This document shows, one piece after another, positions 9,380-18,271 of a DNA stretch of 64,000 bases; position 1 is the first letter of the stretch, and each line of letters starts with the position of its first letter. Below the pieces are notes generated by a model. That model was not told the origin of the DNA. It saw only the letters and a list, made by a program, of their open reading frames with translations, and made no database searches. The position numbers and the translations under genes are program-made. This DNA is from Algoriphagus iocasae. Its GTDB lineage: Bacteria; Bacteroidota; Bacteroidia; Cytophagales; Cyclobacteriaceae. Where the stretch lies: positions 598,066-662,065 of the forward strand of contig NZ_JACIJO010000003.1 in the NCBI RefSeq assembly GCF_014206875.1, read 5' to 3'.

Positions 9380-9886
9380 GTGCTCGAATCCCTAGTCACA
9401 TCTAAAACCCGCATCAAACTTCTGCTCAAGTTCTTTGCTCATGCCAATTCAGGATACCTGCGTTCATTGGCCAAGGAATTTGATGAGTCTACCAATTCCG
9501 TTAGGGTCGAACTCAATCGCTTGACAGAGGCTGGTTTATTGGTATCGGAGGAGGAGGGGAAAACCAAGCTTTACAAAGCCAATAAAAACCATCCCTTTTT
9601 CAATGAAATCACCAATATGGTGTCCAAGTTTCTGGGGCTGGATGATTTGATGGAGAGAATCGTCAAAAGAATGGGGGAGGTGGAGAAGGCCTATATCGTG
9701 GGAGATTATGCTTTGGGAATAGACTCTGGAACAGTCAATATGATCTTAATTGGTAAAAATCTGGATAAGAAATACCTGGAATTCATCAAAGAAAAAACCT
9801 TCGAAAAAGTCCAACGAAAAGTGGAAGTAACTATCCTCGAGTCCGATCCCGGGGATATCCAAGGTATTTTGGTTTTTGGTTCCTAA
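9380..9886 (+). CDS. Winged-helix regulator fused to a degenerate nucleotidyltransferase domain
   Basis: A 168-residue protein. Residues about 8-75 form an ArsR-like winged helix (RSLAKEFDESTNSVRVELNRL is a typical helix-turn-helix). Residues about 100-168 resemble the small MNT/pol-beta nucleotidyltransferase fold, but the usual GS and DxD catalytic positions read GD (108-109) and TVN (118-120), so it should not be catalytic. Proteins of this type often open polysaccharide loci in Bacteroidota, and this one stands at the head of such a locus, so a regulatory role there is inferred. The start is GTG, six bases after the tandem array. Confidence 0.82.
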   Translation: MLESLVTSKTRIKLLLKFFAHANSGYLRSLAKEFDESTNSVRVELNRLTEAGLLVSEEEGKTKLYKANKNHPFFNEITNMVSKFLGLDDLMERIVKRMGEVEKAYIVGDYALGIDSGTVNMILIGKNLDKKYLEFIKEKTFEKVQRKVEVTILESDPGDIQGILVFGS

Positions 9887-10205
9887 AATTTATTGACGGA
9901 AGGTTTGAGATTTCTCAGTCCTTCGTCCTTCGAAATGACTCGAATAATTCATATCAACATAGTTCAAAGTCATTTCGAACGGAGCTTGCGGAGAGAGAAA
10001 TCTCATAATCTCGAATAGGCTTAATAATTTAGATTTCTCAGTCGGTTGTTTTTTTAGGAGTTGAAAAACCGATTCGTTCCCTCTTTCGAAATGACAATAA
10101 AACGATCAATTAACACTCAGTCATTCGAACGAGCGAATACCATAGGAAAAGGAAGAACAGCTAATACCGCGAGGAGAAATCTAAATTCAATCTTCTTTTA
10201 AATAT
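9887..10205. repeat. Family A palindromic repeats upstream of the GIY-YIG gene
   Basis: Element L1 (about 9902-10030) and element R1 (10031-10182). R1 is bounded by the inverted ends AGATTTCTC and GAGAAATCT and contains TTTCGAAATGAC. Near-identical copies of both follow the GIY-YIG gene. No coding sequence was seen. Confidence 0.88.
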
Positions 10206-10484
10206 ATGTTTGTATATATTCTTACAAATAGATCAAAAACTACACTTTACATTGGTGTTACAAATGATCTTCATCGGAGAATTTATGAACATAAAAATGG
10301 TCTTGGGTCTTTAAATTCCTTCACTTCAAAGTACCAATGTCACAACCTTGTCTATTATGAAGAATATGGGACGCCAAAGGAGGCAATAGAAAGAGAAAAG
10401 GAATTAAAAAAGTGGAGAAGGGAGAAAAAGAACAAACTTATAGAAATTCAAAATCCCAAATGGGAGTTTTTAGAAATAGACTAG
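10206..10484 (+). CDS. GIY-YIG domain protein (UPF0213/YhbQ-like)
   Basis: A 92-residue single-domain GIY-YIG protein: YILTN and YIGVTNDLHRRIYEH carry the Y-I-L / Y-I-G pair and the catalytic Arg, with K-x(3)-P-K-E-A-I-E-R-E-K-E-L-K-K-W as the usual C-terminal half. The fold hydrolyses DNA in homing endonucleases and UvrC, but stand-alone short members have no settled role. It lies alone between long direct repeats of family A, so cassette-like spread with the repeats is possible. Confidence 0.93.
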   Translation: MFVYILTNRSKTTLYIGVTNDLHRRIYEHKNGLGSLNSFTSKYQCHNLVYYEEYGTPKEAIEREKELKKWRREKKNKLIEIQNPKWEFLEID

Positions 10485-10485
10485 G

Positions 10486-10988
10486 TTTGAGATTTCTCAG
10501 TCCTTCGTCCTTCGAAATGACAAAAATCAATAACAATTGTTCGAAATGACTCGAATAATTCATATCAACATAGTTCAAAGTCATTTCGAACGGAGCTTGC
10601 GGAGAGAGAAATCTCATAATCTCGAATAGGCTTAATAATTTAGATTTCTCAGTCTGTTGTTTTTTTAGGAGTTGAAAAACCGATTCGTTCCCTCTTTCGA
10701 AATGACAATAAAACGATCAATTAACACTCAGTCATTTCGAACGAGCGAATACCATACGAAAAGGAAGAACAGCTAATACCGCGAGGAGAAATCTCGCAAA
10801 TAGTAACAAATACTAATGATTTAGATTTCTCAGTCGGTTGTTTTTTAGGAGTTGAAAAACCGATTCGTTCCCTCCTTCGAAATGACAATAAAACGATCAA
10901 TTAACACTCAGTCATTTCGAACGAGCGAATACCATACGAAAAGGAAGAACAGCTAATACCGCGAGGAGAAATCTCGCAAATAGTAACA
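10486..10988. repeat. Family A repeats downstream of the GIY-YIG gene: L2, R2, R3
   Basis: L2 (10488-10641) repeats L1 with an extra stretch of about 30 bases. R2 (10642-10794) and R3 (10823-10974) are near-identical to R1 and tandem with a 181-base period, each followed by CGCAAATAGTAACA. All are bounded by AGATTTCTC and GAGAAATCT. A single family E tract (10990-11110) separates them from the permease gene. No gene was seen. Confidence 0.92.
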
Positions 10989-10989
10989 T

Positions 10990-11125
10990 ATCAATTGTAT
11001 TTCCCACCTCCTAAATACCAGATACCAGATACCACAAGTCAAGTACCCCATACTTTGTACTTGGTACATAGTACTTAGTACTTCATACCCCAAATACCAT
11101 ATACCAAATTCCATTTACTTAACTC
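10990..11125. repeat. Family E tract (ATACCA / TACTTTGTAC)
   Basis: Reiterated ATACCAGATACCA-like and TACTTGGTAC/TACTTAGTAC units. The GTAC-centred units are self-complementary. The tract ends a few bases before the permease start. Confidence 0.8.
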
Positions 11126-11128
11126 AAC

Positions 11129-11956
11129 TTGGAACAAAAACAACATTATAAAGTCATCGAACCAACTTCCGGTTGGCAACTCATAGACTTCAAAGAGCTT
11201 TGGCGCTACAAAGACCTATTATACTTCCTGACGCTTAGGGGCATTAAAGCCCGCTATGCTCAATCGGTTTTAGGTGTTGCCTGGGCTATCATTCAACCTC
11301 TTTTTACAACGGTTGTCTTTACCATCGTTTTTGGAGGATTGGCGAAAGTAGATTCGGATGGAATCCCTTATACTTTGTTTTCCTACCTAGCCCTTTGGCC
11401 ATGGAATTACTTCTCAGGTACACTGACAGAATCGGCGAATTCCCTTATCCAAAACGCCAACATGATCACCAAGGTCTATTTCCCAAGAATGGTGCTTCCA
11501 CTTTCTTCTATTCTTTCCAAATTGCTGGACTTTATCATCGCTTTTGTGGTAGTGATCGGCATGATGATTTATTTCCAAATCACACCAGGTTGGGGCTTAT
11601 TGGTTCTGCCTCTTTTGATCATCCAACTCCTCATGTGCAGCCTTGGCATGGGTATGATGCTTTCCGCCATGGCAGTAAAATACAGGGATGTGAAACATGC
11701 CCTGACTTTTGTAGTCCAACTCCTGCTTTATGCTGCACCGGTAGTGTATAGCACCACAGCAGTTCCTGAGCAATACCAGAAGTTTTACATTCTGAACCCT
11801 ATGGTAGGAGTAATAGAAGGCTTCCGTGCAGCCTTCCTCGATAGACCCATGCCATGGGAATGGATCTGGCCAGGAACTATCGTCGCATTCATCCTTTTTG
11901 TTTTTGGCATGATGTACTTTCGTAGGATGGAGAGGATTTTTGCAGATGTGGCCTAA
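11129..11956 (+). CDS. wzm: ABC-2 type polysaccharide export permease (Wzm/TagG-like)
   Basis: A 275-residue inner-membrane protein with six membrane segments. The N-terminal amphipathic stretch (IDFKELWRYKDLLYFLTLRGIKARYAQSVLGVAWAI) and the segment FYILNPMVGVIEGFRAAFL are hallmarks of the permease of O-antigen/teichoic-acid ABC exporters. It would move a finished lipid-linked polysaccharide across the inner membrane together with Wzt. The only Wzt here is encoded 27 kb downstream (38933), although the pair is normally adjacent. The start is TTG; the upstream sequence is all repeat, so the start is not certain. Confidence 0.92.
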   Translation: MEQKQHYKVIEPTSGWQLIDFKELWRYKDLLYFLTLRGIKARYAQSVLGVAWAIIQPLFTTVVFTIVFGGLAKVDSDGIPYTLFSYLALWPWNYFSGTLTESANSLIQNANMITKVYFPRMVLPLSSILSKLLDFIIAFVVVIGMMIYFQITPGWGLLVLPLLIIQLLMCSLGMGMMLSAMAVKYRDVKHALTFVVQLLLYAAPVVYSTTAVPEQYQKFYILNPMVGVIEGFRAAFLDRPMPWEWIWPGTIVAFILFVFGMMYFRRMERIFADVA

Positions 11957-12451
11957 ACAGTGGTCAGTGATCAGTTGGCAGTGGTCAGTCGCAGTTGGCA
12001 GTGGTCAGTAGGCAGTCTCAGTGGTCAGTGGACAGTTGACTGTACCAAATCCCACATACCACATACTTTGTACTTCGTACTTGGTACTTTGTACCTCCCA
12101 TAGTGATCAGTCTCAGTAGACAGTCGCAGTAGGCAGTCTCAGTTGGCAGTTTTCAGTGTAGAGTTAACGGTTTACTAAGTACATCATCTTTCCAATTTCA
12201 GACTTCGTACTTGGTACTTGGTACTTTATACATCTGATAGTAGGCAGTCTCAGTGGACAGTGGTCAGTGGACAGTTGAAAGTACCCAATACCCAATACCA
12301 CATTCCAAATACTTTGTACTTCGTACTTGGTACTTTGTACATCTCATAGTAGCCAGTAACCAATAAGCCCATACTTCCCTTTAGGGGCTGCGGGTAAATA
12401 CCCTTCATTTTAAATTCTCAATTCTTTCATTTTAAATTTTAAATTAAAAAA
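11957..12451. repeat. Family F and E repeat tract
   Basis: 11957-12040, 12105-12165 and 12236-12275 are built from CAGTGGTCAGT, GGCAGT and TCTCAGT units (family F). 12045-12100, 12205-12230 and 12280-12340 are family E (TACTTCGTACTTGGTAC). Family G (TTCATTTTAAATT) at 12405-12450 leads into the next TTG start. No gene was seen. Confidence 0.85.
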
Positions 12452-13360
12452 TTGCTTCTCTCCATAATCTCCCCAGTTTATCGTGCTGAAAACACCCTCG
12501 ACCAACTCGTGTCCAGGATTCAGGCATGTATTACGGAAGGAGAATTTGAAATCATTTTGGTGGATGATGCCAGCCCTGACAATTCATGGCGTAAAATTGA
12601 ACAATTAGCCGAGGTACATTCAGAAATCCGTGGAATCAAACTTTCCCGGAATTTCGGTCAACACTATGCCATTACTGCCGGCTTGGATGCAGCAAAAGGG
12701 GACTGGGTAGTAGTAATGGATTGCGACCTTCAGGATAGACCTGAGGAAATCCCCAACTTACTGGCAAAAGCTCAAGAAGGTTTCGATGTGGTATTGGCCA
12801 GGAGAATTGACCGGCAGGACAACTTTTTCAAAAGGCTTTCCTCCAAGATCTTTTATAAGACCTTGGCTTGGCTTACAGGCTCTGAACAAGATGAAACCAT
12901 CGGTAATTTTGGGCTTTACCATAAAATAGTAATTGCAGAAATTATCAAGATGCGGGAAAGCATCCGCTACTTCCCAACTATGGTCAAATGGGTTGGTTTC
13001 AAGCAAACTACAATGGATGTGGTTCATGCAGGAAGAGAGGAGGGGAATAGTAATTACAATTTCAAGAGATTGTTTAATCTAGCATTGGATATTATGCTGG
13101 CTTATAGCGATAAACCTATCCGATTGGTAGTCAAAGTTGGTATGCTGGTAGCCCTTTCAGGCTTTGTTTTTGCAATTTACAACTTATACAAATACCTCAA
13201 CGGTGAAATCATTGTGGCAGGATATGCCAGTTTGATTATTTCCATTTGGGTGTTGACAGGGATTTTATTGGTGACTTTGGGAATGGTAGGCCTCTATGTA
13301 GGAAAAACCTTTGAAGGTGTAAAGAACAGGCCGATTTATATAATAGAAAAGGAGATATAG
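12452..13360 (+). CDS. GT2 glycosyltransferase, polyprenyl-phosphate type (GtrB/DPM1-like)
   Basis: A 302-residue protein. Residues 1-225 are a GT-A domain with SIISPVYRAE, VDDASPDNSW (38-46) and the metal-binding DCD (90-92) in VMDCDLQDRPEEI. Two C-terminal membrane segments (about 228-250 and 262-285) end in the typical GLYVGKTFEGVKNRPIYI. Enzymes of this architecture load a sugar from an NDP donor onto undecaprenyl phosphate on the cytoplasmic face. It lies between the Wzm and acetyltransferase genes. The start is TTG, inside a family G repeat. Confidence 0.92.
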   Translation: MLLSIISPVYRAENTLDQLVSRIQACITEGEFEIILVDDASPDNSWRKIEQLAEVHSEIRGIKLSRNFGQHYAITAGLDAAKGDWVVVMDCDLQDRPEEIPNLLAKAQEGFDVVLARRIDRQDNFFKRLSSKIFYKTLAWLTGSEQDETIGNFGLYHKIVIAEIIKMRESIRYFPTMVKWVGFKQTTMDVVHAGREEGNSNYNFKRLFNLALDIMLAYSDKPIRLVVKVGMLVALSGFVFAIYNLYKYLNGEIIVAGYASLIISIWVLTGILLVTLGMVGLYVGKTFEGVKNRPIYIIEKEI

Positions 13361-13758
13361 GCTCCTTCGTCGCCAGAAATACCGCTTCGCAGAGATACAG
13401 CTTCGCTGAGATATTCTGCCTTCGGCAGAGAAATACAGAATCTTCGATTCTGAGATAGGGTTCTAAAATTATTCTGTTTCAATATCTCGCTCCTGTAGGG
13501 AGCCTATTTCTATGGTATTTCGCCCAGAGGCCCTATTCCACTTTCCACTTTAAACTTTTCACTTCTAACCTACCTCCTAAATACCACATACCACATACCA
13601 CATACCACATACTTTGTACCAAAGAGGTCAACCTTATTTGGGATAGTTAATCTTACAGTTTTAGCTTTCATACTTAAGACTTCTGAATTAAAAAAAGTAC
13701 TTTGTACACCTGTCCGCTGTGGCGGATCCAACCTCCAACTTCAAACCTCCAACTTCCC
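13361..13758. repeat. Family D mini-hairpin array and other repeats
   Basis: 13370-13520 holds consecutive small hairpins such as CAG-cttcg-CTG, CTGCC-ttc-GGCAG and CAGAAT-cttcg-ATTCTG, separated by the constant spacer GAGATA or GAAATA. 13540-13620 holds CATACCACATACCA repeats ending in family E. Family C (CTGTCCGCTGTGGCGGATCC) at 13710-13729 and CCAACTTC repeats follow and run into the frame of the next gene. No gene was seen. Confidence 0.82.
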
Positions 13759-14430
13759 GTGTCCCCCATTAACCTCCAACCCCTTCCATTCGACTCTTCC
13801 CTGTTCAAATACCCAGTTGCCAAAACGAAGGTAGATCAGGATTGGAATGAAAAGTCCTTTTTGGATGCTGCATCAGCATTCCAACTCGTCTATATTTTTT
13901 CTGATTCTCCTCAGGAGTTTCTCAGCTTGGATATTCAATTTATGGGAGAGAAAGTAACTTTTAGAAAGCTATTGTTTCATCCCAACCAGGTAGGTGGTAT
14001 TCAACAATTCAACTCTACATTAAACCAACAAATTGTCTCTCTGGCATTGGATAGCGGAAAATATTCCCGATTCAAAAAGGATACTCGCTTAAATCAAAAG
14101 GAGTTTGAAAACTTATACCAGCACTGGATAGAAAAAGCAATTGACGAGGATATTGTCCTTACCAATAAAAGCCTGACTGCAATGGCAACACTTTCAGTGG
14201 AGGAAAAAGAAGCCAGCATAGGCTTACTCTCTGTAGATGAAAAGGAGAGGGGCAAAGGCCTTGGCCGGCAACTCGTACTTGCTGCAGAAAATGAAGCCAT
14301 ACTCTCTGGTGCCGAGACTCTTTTCATCCCCACTCAGGCACATAATACTCCTGCATGCAAACTCTACCAATCCCTTGGCTATACTCCTGTTCAACAGGTT
14401 TATGTCTATCATTGGTGGAAAGGTAAGTGA
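13759..14430 (+). CDS. GNAT N-acetyltransferase, RffC/WecD-like
   Basis: About 223 residues. The N-terminal LPFDSSLFKYPVAKTKV and C-terminal GNAT fold (GLLSVDEKERGKGLGRQLVLAAENEA, containing the acetyl-CoA loop R/K-G-K-G-L-G, then NTPACKLYQSLGY) match acetyltransferases that N-acetylate dTDP-4-amino-4,6-dideoxyhexoses. The matching aminotransferase (WecE type) lies at 32015-33313; the two genes are normally close but are 17.6 kb apart here. The open frame extends back to 13702, but those residues are translated repeat. The GTG at 13759 is the best start available, and the true start is uncertain. Confidence 0.82.
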   Translation: MSPINLQPLPFDSSLFKYPVAKTKVDQDWNEKSFLDAASAFQLVYIFSDSPQEFLSLDIQFMGEKVTFRKLLFHPNQVGGIQQFNSTLNQQIVSLALDSGKYSRFKKDTRLNQKEFENLYQHWIEKAIDEDIVLTNKSLTAMATLSVEEKEASIGLLSVDEKERGKGLGRQLVLAAENEAILSGAETLFIPTQAHNTPACKLYQSLGYTPVQQVYVYHWWKGK

Positions 14431-14749
14431 GCAGTCGCAGTGGTCAGTATCCAGCCTGCCTGCCGAAGGTAGGTCTCAGTAAACAGTAAGCAGTCTCAGT
14501 ATGCAGTGATCAGTAATCAATAGCTCTCTCAAACATCCACATACGACATACCACATTCCAAATACTTTGTACTTAGTACTTGGTACATTGTACATCTTAT
14601 AGTTATCAGTGCAGAGTTAACAGTTTACTAAATACTTCATCTTTCCTATTTCAGACTTTTCCCTTCTTATTTCAGACTTCATACTTCGTACTTTGTACTT
14701 CCAACTTCCCACTCCCAAACCCCAACCTACTTTTTAAAAAGATTAAAGT
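14431..14749. repeat. Family F, C and E repeat tract
   Basis: CAGTCGCAGTGGTCAGT-type units (14432-14450, 14472-14520), one family C palindrome (CCTGCCTGCCGAAGGTAGG, 14455-14473) and family E tracts (14560-14605, 14685-14702). No gene was seen; the oxidoreductase on the minus strand ends at 14750. Confidence 0.82.
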
Positions 14750-16441
14750 TTATTGAATAGCATCTTCCATCGTTAAAACTTGTCCATCTTGTAAAAGCTC
14801 TGATTTAAGGTCTTGGTATTTCAGGTCTTGAACAGCCAAATCCTGATCTAATGCCATCATAGCAACTGTTGCGGCAGATTGTCCCAAAATCATAAAAACT
14901 GGTTCCATCCGGATAGAACCGAAAGCTATGTGACTTGATGAAACAGCAACGGGAACCACCAAATTGGTGATTTCTTCTTTTTTGGGAAGGATAGATCCTA
15001 GTGCAATTTCATAGGGGCCAGGAATGTGTACTCCAATATCTCCTTCATTTTGTACATGTCCTTCTGAATCTACATAACGTTGGATATTATGCGAATCTAT
15101 GGTATAAGATCCCATTCCTATTGATTCAGGTGTAGCCTTCTTCTTGAGTAATTCATTTTCAGTCATGACATAAGACCCTACCATTCTCCGTGCTTCTCTT
15201 ACATATATTTGATGTGGCCAGTTTCCGTTGTCTATAAACTCATCCTTGGCCAATCCCCAATTCTGGAATTCTTCCTGAATATCTTTCGGAACTCTCGGAT
15301 CATTTGCGACAAAATACAACAGACCTTTCTGGTAATCCTCATGTTCGCGGATGATCTCCTTTCTTCTCTCATAAGTAGCTTCTGGGTAATCGTAGTTCAT
15401 TCCGATATTATCCGAACTAAATGGGCCATGATTGTTGGTGTCGGTTTTGCGATTTGGGATCATATCAAATTTCCCAAACCATTCATCCCAACCATTATCA
15501 AAAATTCTGACCAATAGCTCATATTGGGTAGAATCATAATTTGCAGGCCTAGGAAATGGAACTCGGTTATCAGGGTGATTTGACATACAAGTCCGAAAAC
15601 AGTAAGCTTGTATTTTATGATCTCCTTCTCCTTTGATACCGGGGTCGTTTTCACTTATTCTAGGTATAAGTCCTGAACTTGGATCCCCCTTTATCCAATA
15701 TGGGTCGATTTGCGATTCTAAGACTTGAAAATGATGTCTATGATGATAAACTCCTGTTTGGATTCCATTCCACTCTTCTCCATAAACATTATTGGCCTCC
15801 CTGCCCACATGGTAACTCACTCCCGAGGCAGCCATTAAATCTCCTTCATAAGTTCCATCGATATACATTTTACCTTTGAATTCCTTACCACTTAGCATTT
15901 TGATAGAAGTGATTTTCCCATCTTTAACAATTACACCATTTTCTCTATCTAGCCATTCATCTCGAAACACTTCCAGGCCAACTTCCTTGACCCATTCATT
16001 AAAGACTTCTTCTGCTATATGTGGTTCGAAAATCCACATGGTTCTAAATTCTCCATCAATGGCGGGAGTGCCCTGTCCTTTGTTCCCGAATTCCTCTTGT
16101 GCCTCCCACTTCCAATTGTCTTCTTGGGAATACTTGTCATAAACCCGCTGATAAAATTCTCTGGAAAGACCTCCGATAACTTCTTTTTTTCCGGTGTCGG
16201 TCCAGCCAAGTCCTCCTGAAGTAAGTCCTCCTAAATGGGTGTCAGGAGAAACTAATACCACGGATTTCCCCATTTTTTTTGCTTGAATTGCTGCGATAAC
16301 CGCTCCTGATGTACCTCCATATACTATGAGGTCTTTGATGTCTTCTTCTTTTTGATTGGAATTGCAGCCAGTTTCAAACACTATTGAAAATAGCAGCATA
16401 AAAATTCCAATGGAATATCTAATACTTGAGGAAATTGTCAT
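14750..16441 (-). CDS. FAD-dependent oxidoreductase lipoprotein
   Basis: About 563 residues from the ATG at 16441; an upstream ATG at 16483 would add 14 residues ahead of the signal peptide. A hydrophobic segment ends ETGC, giving a lipobox. The dinucleotide-binding loop VYGGTSGAVIAAIQAKKMGKSVVL, then GGLTSGGLGWTD and the C-terminal [24 protein letters not shown], define the FAD_oxidored family, which often accompanies SusC/SusD in carbohydrate uptake loci. The substrate is unknown. It is the last gene of the minus-strand operon and a close paralogue of the gene before it. Confidence 0.88.
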   Translation of the reverse strand: MTISSSIRYSIGIFMLLFSIVFETGCNSNQKEEDIKDLIVYGGTSGAVIAAIQAKKMGKSVVLVSPDTHLGGLTSGGLGWTDTGKKEVIGGLSREFYQRVYDKYSQEDNWKWEAQEEFGNKGQGTPAIDGEFRTMWIFEPHIAEEVFNEWVKEVGLEVFRDEWLDRENGVIVKDGKITSIKMLSGKEFKGKMYIDGTYEGDLMAASGVSYHVGREANNVYGEEWNGIQTGVYHHRHHFQVLESQIDPYWIKGDPSSGLIPRISENDPGIKGEGDHKIQAYCFRTCMSNHPDNRVPFPRPANYDSTQYELLVRIFDNGWDEWFGKFDMIPNRKTDTNNHGPFSSDNIGMNYDYPEATYERRKEIIREHEDYQKGLLYFVANDPRVPKDIQEEFQNWGLAKDEFIDNGNWPHQIYVREARRMVGSYVMTENELLKKKATPESIGMGSYTIDSHNIQRYVDSEGHVQNEGDIGVHIPGPYEIALGSILPKKEEITNLVVPVAVSSSHIAFGSIRMEPVFMILGQSAATVAMMALDQDLAVQDLKYQDLKSELLQDGQVLTMEDAIQ

Positions 16442-16516
16442 GTTATTTTTGAAATAATTATCCCTTAAAAACCAGGTTTTCACTGGATTTTAGGAAAGGT
16501 TGTTTATAAAAATTCT

Positions 16517-18178
16517 CTATTCTAAACGTTGCTTATATTCAATCAAAGCAGTCTTTAGGGTGTCATATGGCAAATCTTGCAGAGCAAGTGAATGGTCGAT
16601 TGCCAAGGAAGCAGCTATTGCTGCAGATTGTCCCAAAACCATAAAAACAGGTTCCATCCGGATTGAACCAAATGCTATATGAGATGCACTGACACAAACA
16701 GGTACCAAAAGATTCTGAGCTTCTGATTTTTTAGGTACAATAGATCGATAGCTGATAGGGTAGGGACCTGATACATGTGCTTCAACATTTCCTTCATTTT
16801 GTACATATCCATTCGCATCTACATAGCGCTGAATATTATGGGAGTCCATGCCATAAGCAGCTAATCCCACTGGATCATCTACAACTTCTAATCTTTCACA
16901 ATGCTGTTGGGTCATTACCAAATCACTGATCATTCTTCTTGCTTCTCTGACATACAACTGGTTCTGCCAACCATCTTCACGTTCAAATTCATCTTTACTC
17001 GTACCCCATCGGGAAACTTCATTTCGGATTTTTTCAGGAATTCTTGGGTGATATGCAAGAGTCCACATTAGCCCTTGCTGATACTTTCTATGGGCTTCTA
17101 CAATCTTCTCCCGCTCTTCATAACTAGCCTCTGGATAATCATAGTTTTGACCTATGTAATCAGTAGAAAATCCTGTCCGGTTATTGGTATCTGTTTTTCT
17201 ATTGGGCATAGATGAATTAATCCAAGGCACAGAGTTTTCTCCTGCCTCATAGTTTCTAAACAATAATTCATATTCTAACTCATTATAACCTTCAGGCTTG
17301 GAAAAAGGAATTCGATTATCCGGATGATCTGTCAAGCACATTCTAAAGCAATAGGCCTGTACTTTATTATCCCCTGAACCATCAATACCCGGTCCCCCTT
17401 TGGTAATAAAAGGCAGTAATCCACTTTCGGGGTTTCCTTTTTCGATATAGGGATCTACACCTGGGACAAAATTATGGTTCTTGGCATTTCTAGAAGGTTT
17501 GGTCTGCAAAGTAACACCCCAATAATTCGCCTGAACTCCATTAAGGGATTCCTTGTATTGCTCATTACTTTCCCTTCCTACTGTATAACTAATTCCGGCA
17601 GTAGCCATTAGATCCCCTTCGTATGTAGCATCCATAAATATTTTGCCTTCGAATGTCTTTCCGCTTTCCATGGTAATGGAATTGATTTTTCCATTCGTTT
17701 TATTGACCCCTGTCGCTGTTCTTAGCAGTCTCTCTCCATATACTATATCCACTTTCTCATTTTCCAACATCTCTAAGTATACCTTCAAAGCAGCAGATGG
17801 CTCAAAGGTCCACATGGCATCTTCTTTGGAAGTTGTGGTGGTTTGACCTCCGTCTTTATACTCTTCTCTTTTTTGCCATTTCCAGTTTTCAGGTTGGTTG
17901 TAATAGTTTTTTATTTCTTGGTAAAATTCTCTACTAATACCCCCAATAGCCTGCTTGTTTCCAATATCTGTTTGTCCTAAACCTCCTGTGGTTAGGCCTC
18001 CTAATCGACTGCCTGGTTCAATTAACACAACCGACTTTTCCATTCTAGATGCTTGGATGGCTGCAGCTACTCCAGCTGATGTACCGCCGTAGATGACTAA
18101 ATCATAAGACTGTGCCTGAGTATTTTGGGTAATTGAGAATGATAAAAGAATGCAAAAGACAATTAATATTCTTTTCAT
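16517..18178 (-). CDS. FAD-dependent oxidoreductase, secreted
   Basis: A 553-residue protein with a signal peptide (residues 1-22, ending NTQAQ). The FAD-binding loop [25 protein letters not shown] and the conserved [25 protein letters not shown] and [21 protein letters not shown] segments match its neighbour throughout, so the two arose by tandem duplication or serve linked substrates. It is probably periplasmic and processes what the SusC/SusD pair imports; the reaction is not known. It starts 93 bases after the SusD reading frame. Confidence 0.88.
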   Translation of the reverse strand: MKRILIVFCILLSFSITQNTQAQSYDLVIYGGTSAGVAAAIQASRMEKSVVLIEPGSRLGGLTTGGLGQTDIGNKQAIGGISREFYQEIKNYYNQPENWKWQKREEYKDGGQTTTTSKEDAMWTFEPSAALKVYLEMLENEKVDIVYGERLLRTATGVNKTNGKINSITMESGKTFEGKIFMDATYEGDLMATAGISYTVGRESNEQYKESLNGVQANYWGVTLQTKPSRNAKNHNFVPGVDPYIEKGNPESGLLPFITKGGPGIDGSGDNKVQAYCFRMCLTDHPDNRIPFSKPEGYNELEYELLFRNYEAGENSVPWINSSMPNRKTDTNNRTGFSTDYIGQNYDYPEASYEEREKIVEAHRKYQQGLMWTLAYHPRIPEKIRNEVSRWGTSKDEFEREDGWQNQLYVREARRMISDLVMTQQHCERLEVVDDPVGLAAYGMDSHNIQRYVDANGYVQNEGNVEAHVSGPYPISYRSIVPKKSEAQNLLVPVCVSASHIAFGSIRMEPVFMVLGQSAAIAASLAIDHSLALQDLPYDTLKTALIEYKQRLE

Positions 18179-18271
18179 AAAATTTTTATTTAACTGTTTG
18201 AAAAAGATAGGATTACCTCACTTAAATAAAATGATTGTTTTAAATAAGATAACCCTATCCTTAAAGTGATA

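Noticed and set aside
10206-10484. Homing endonuclease of an intron
   Set aside because: Only the bare GIY-YIG domain is present, there is no DNA-binding part, and the flanks are palindromic repeats, not a split gene.
11395-11751. 118-residue frame inside wzm
   Set aside because: It lies in another frame of a clear permease gene and has no support.
13702-13758. N-terminal extension of the GNAT protein
   Set aside because: The residues are translated family C and CCAACTTC repeats, and relatives begin near LPFDS.
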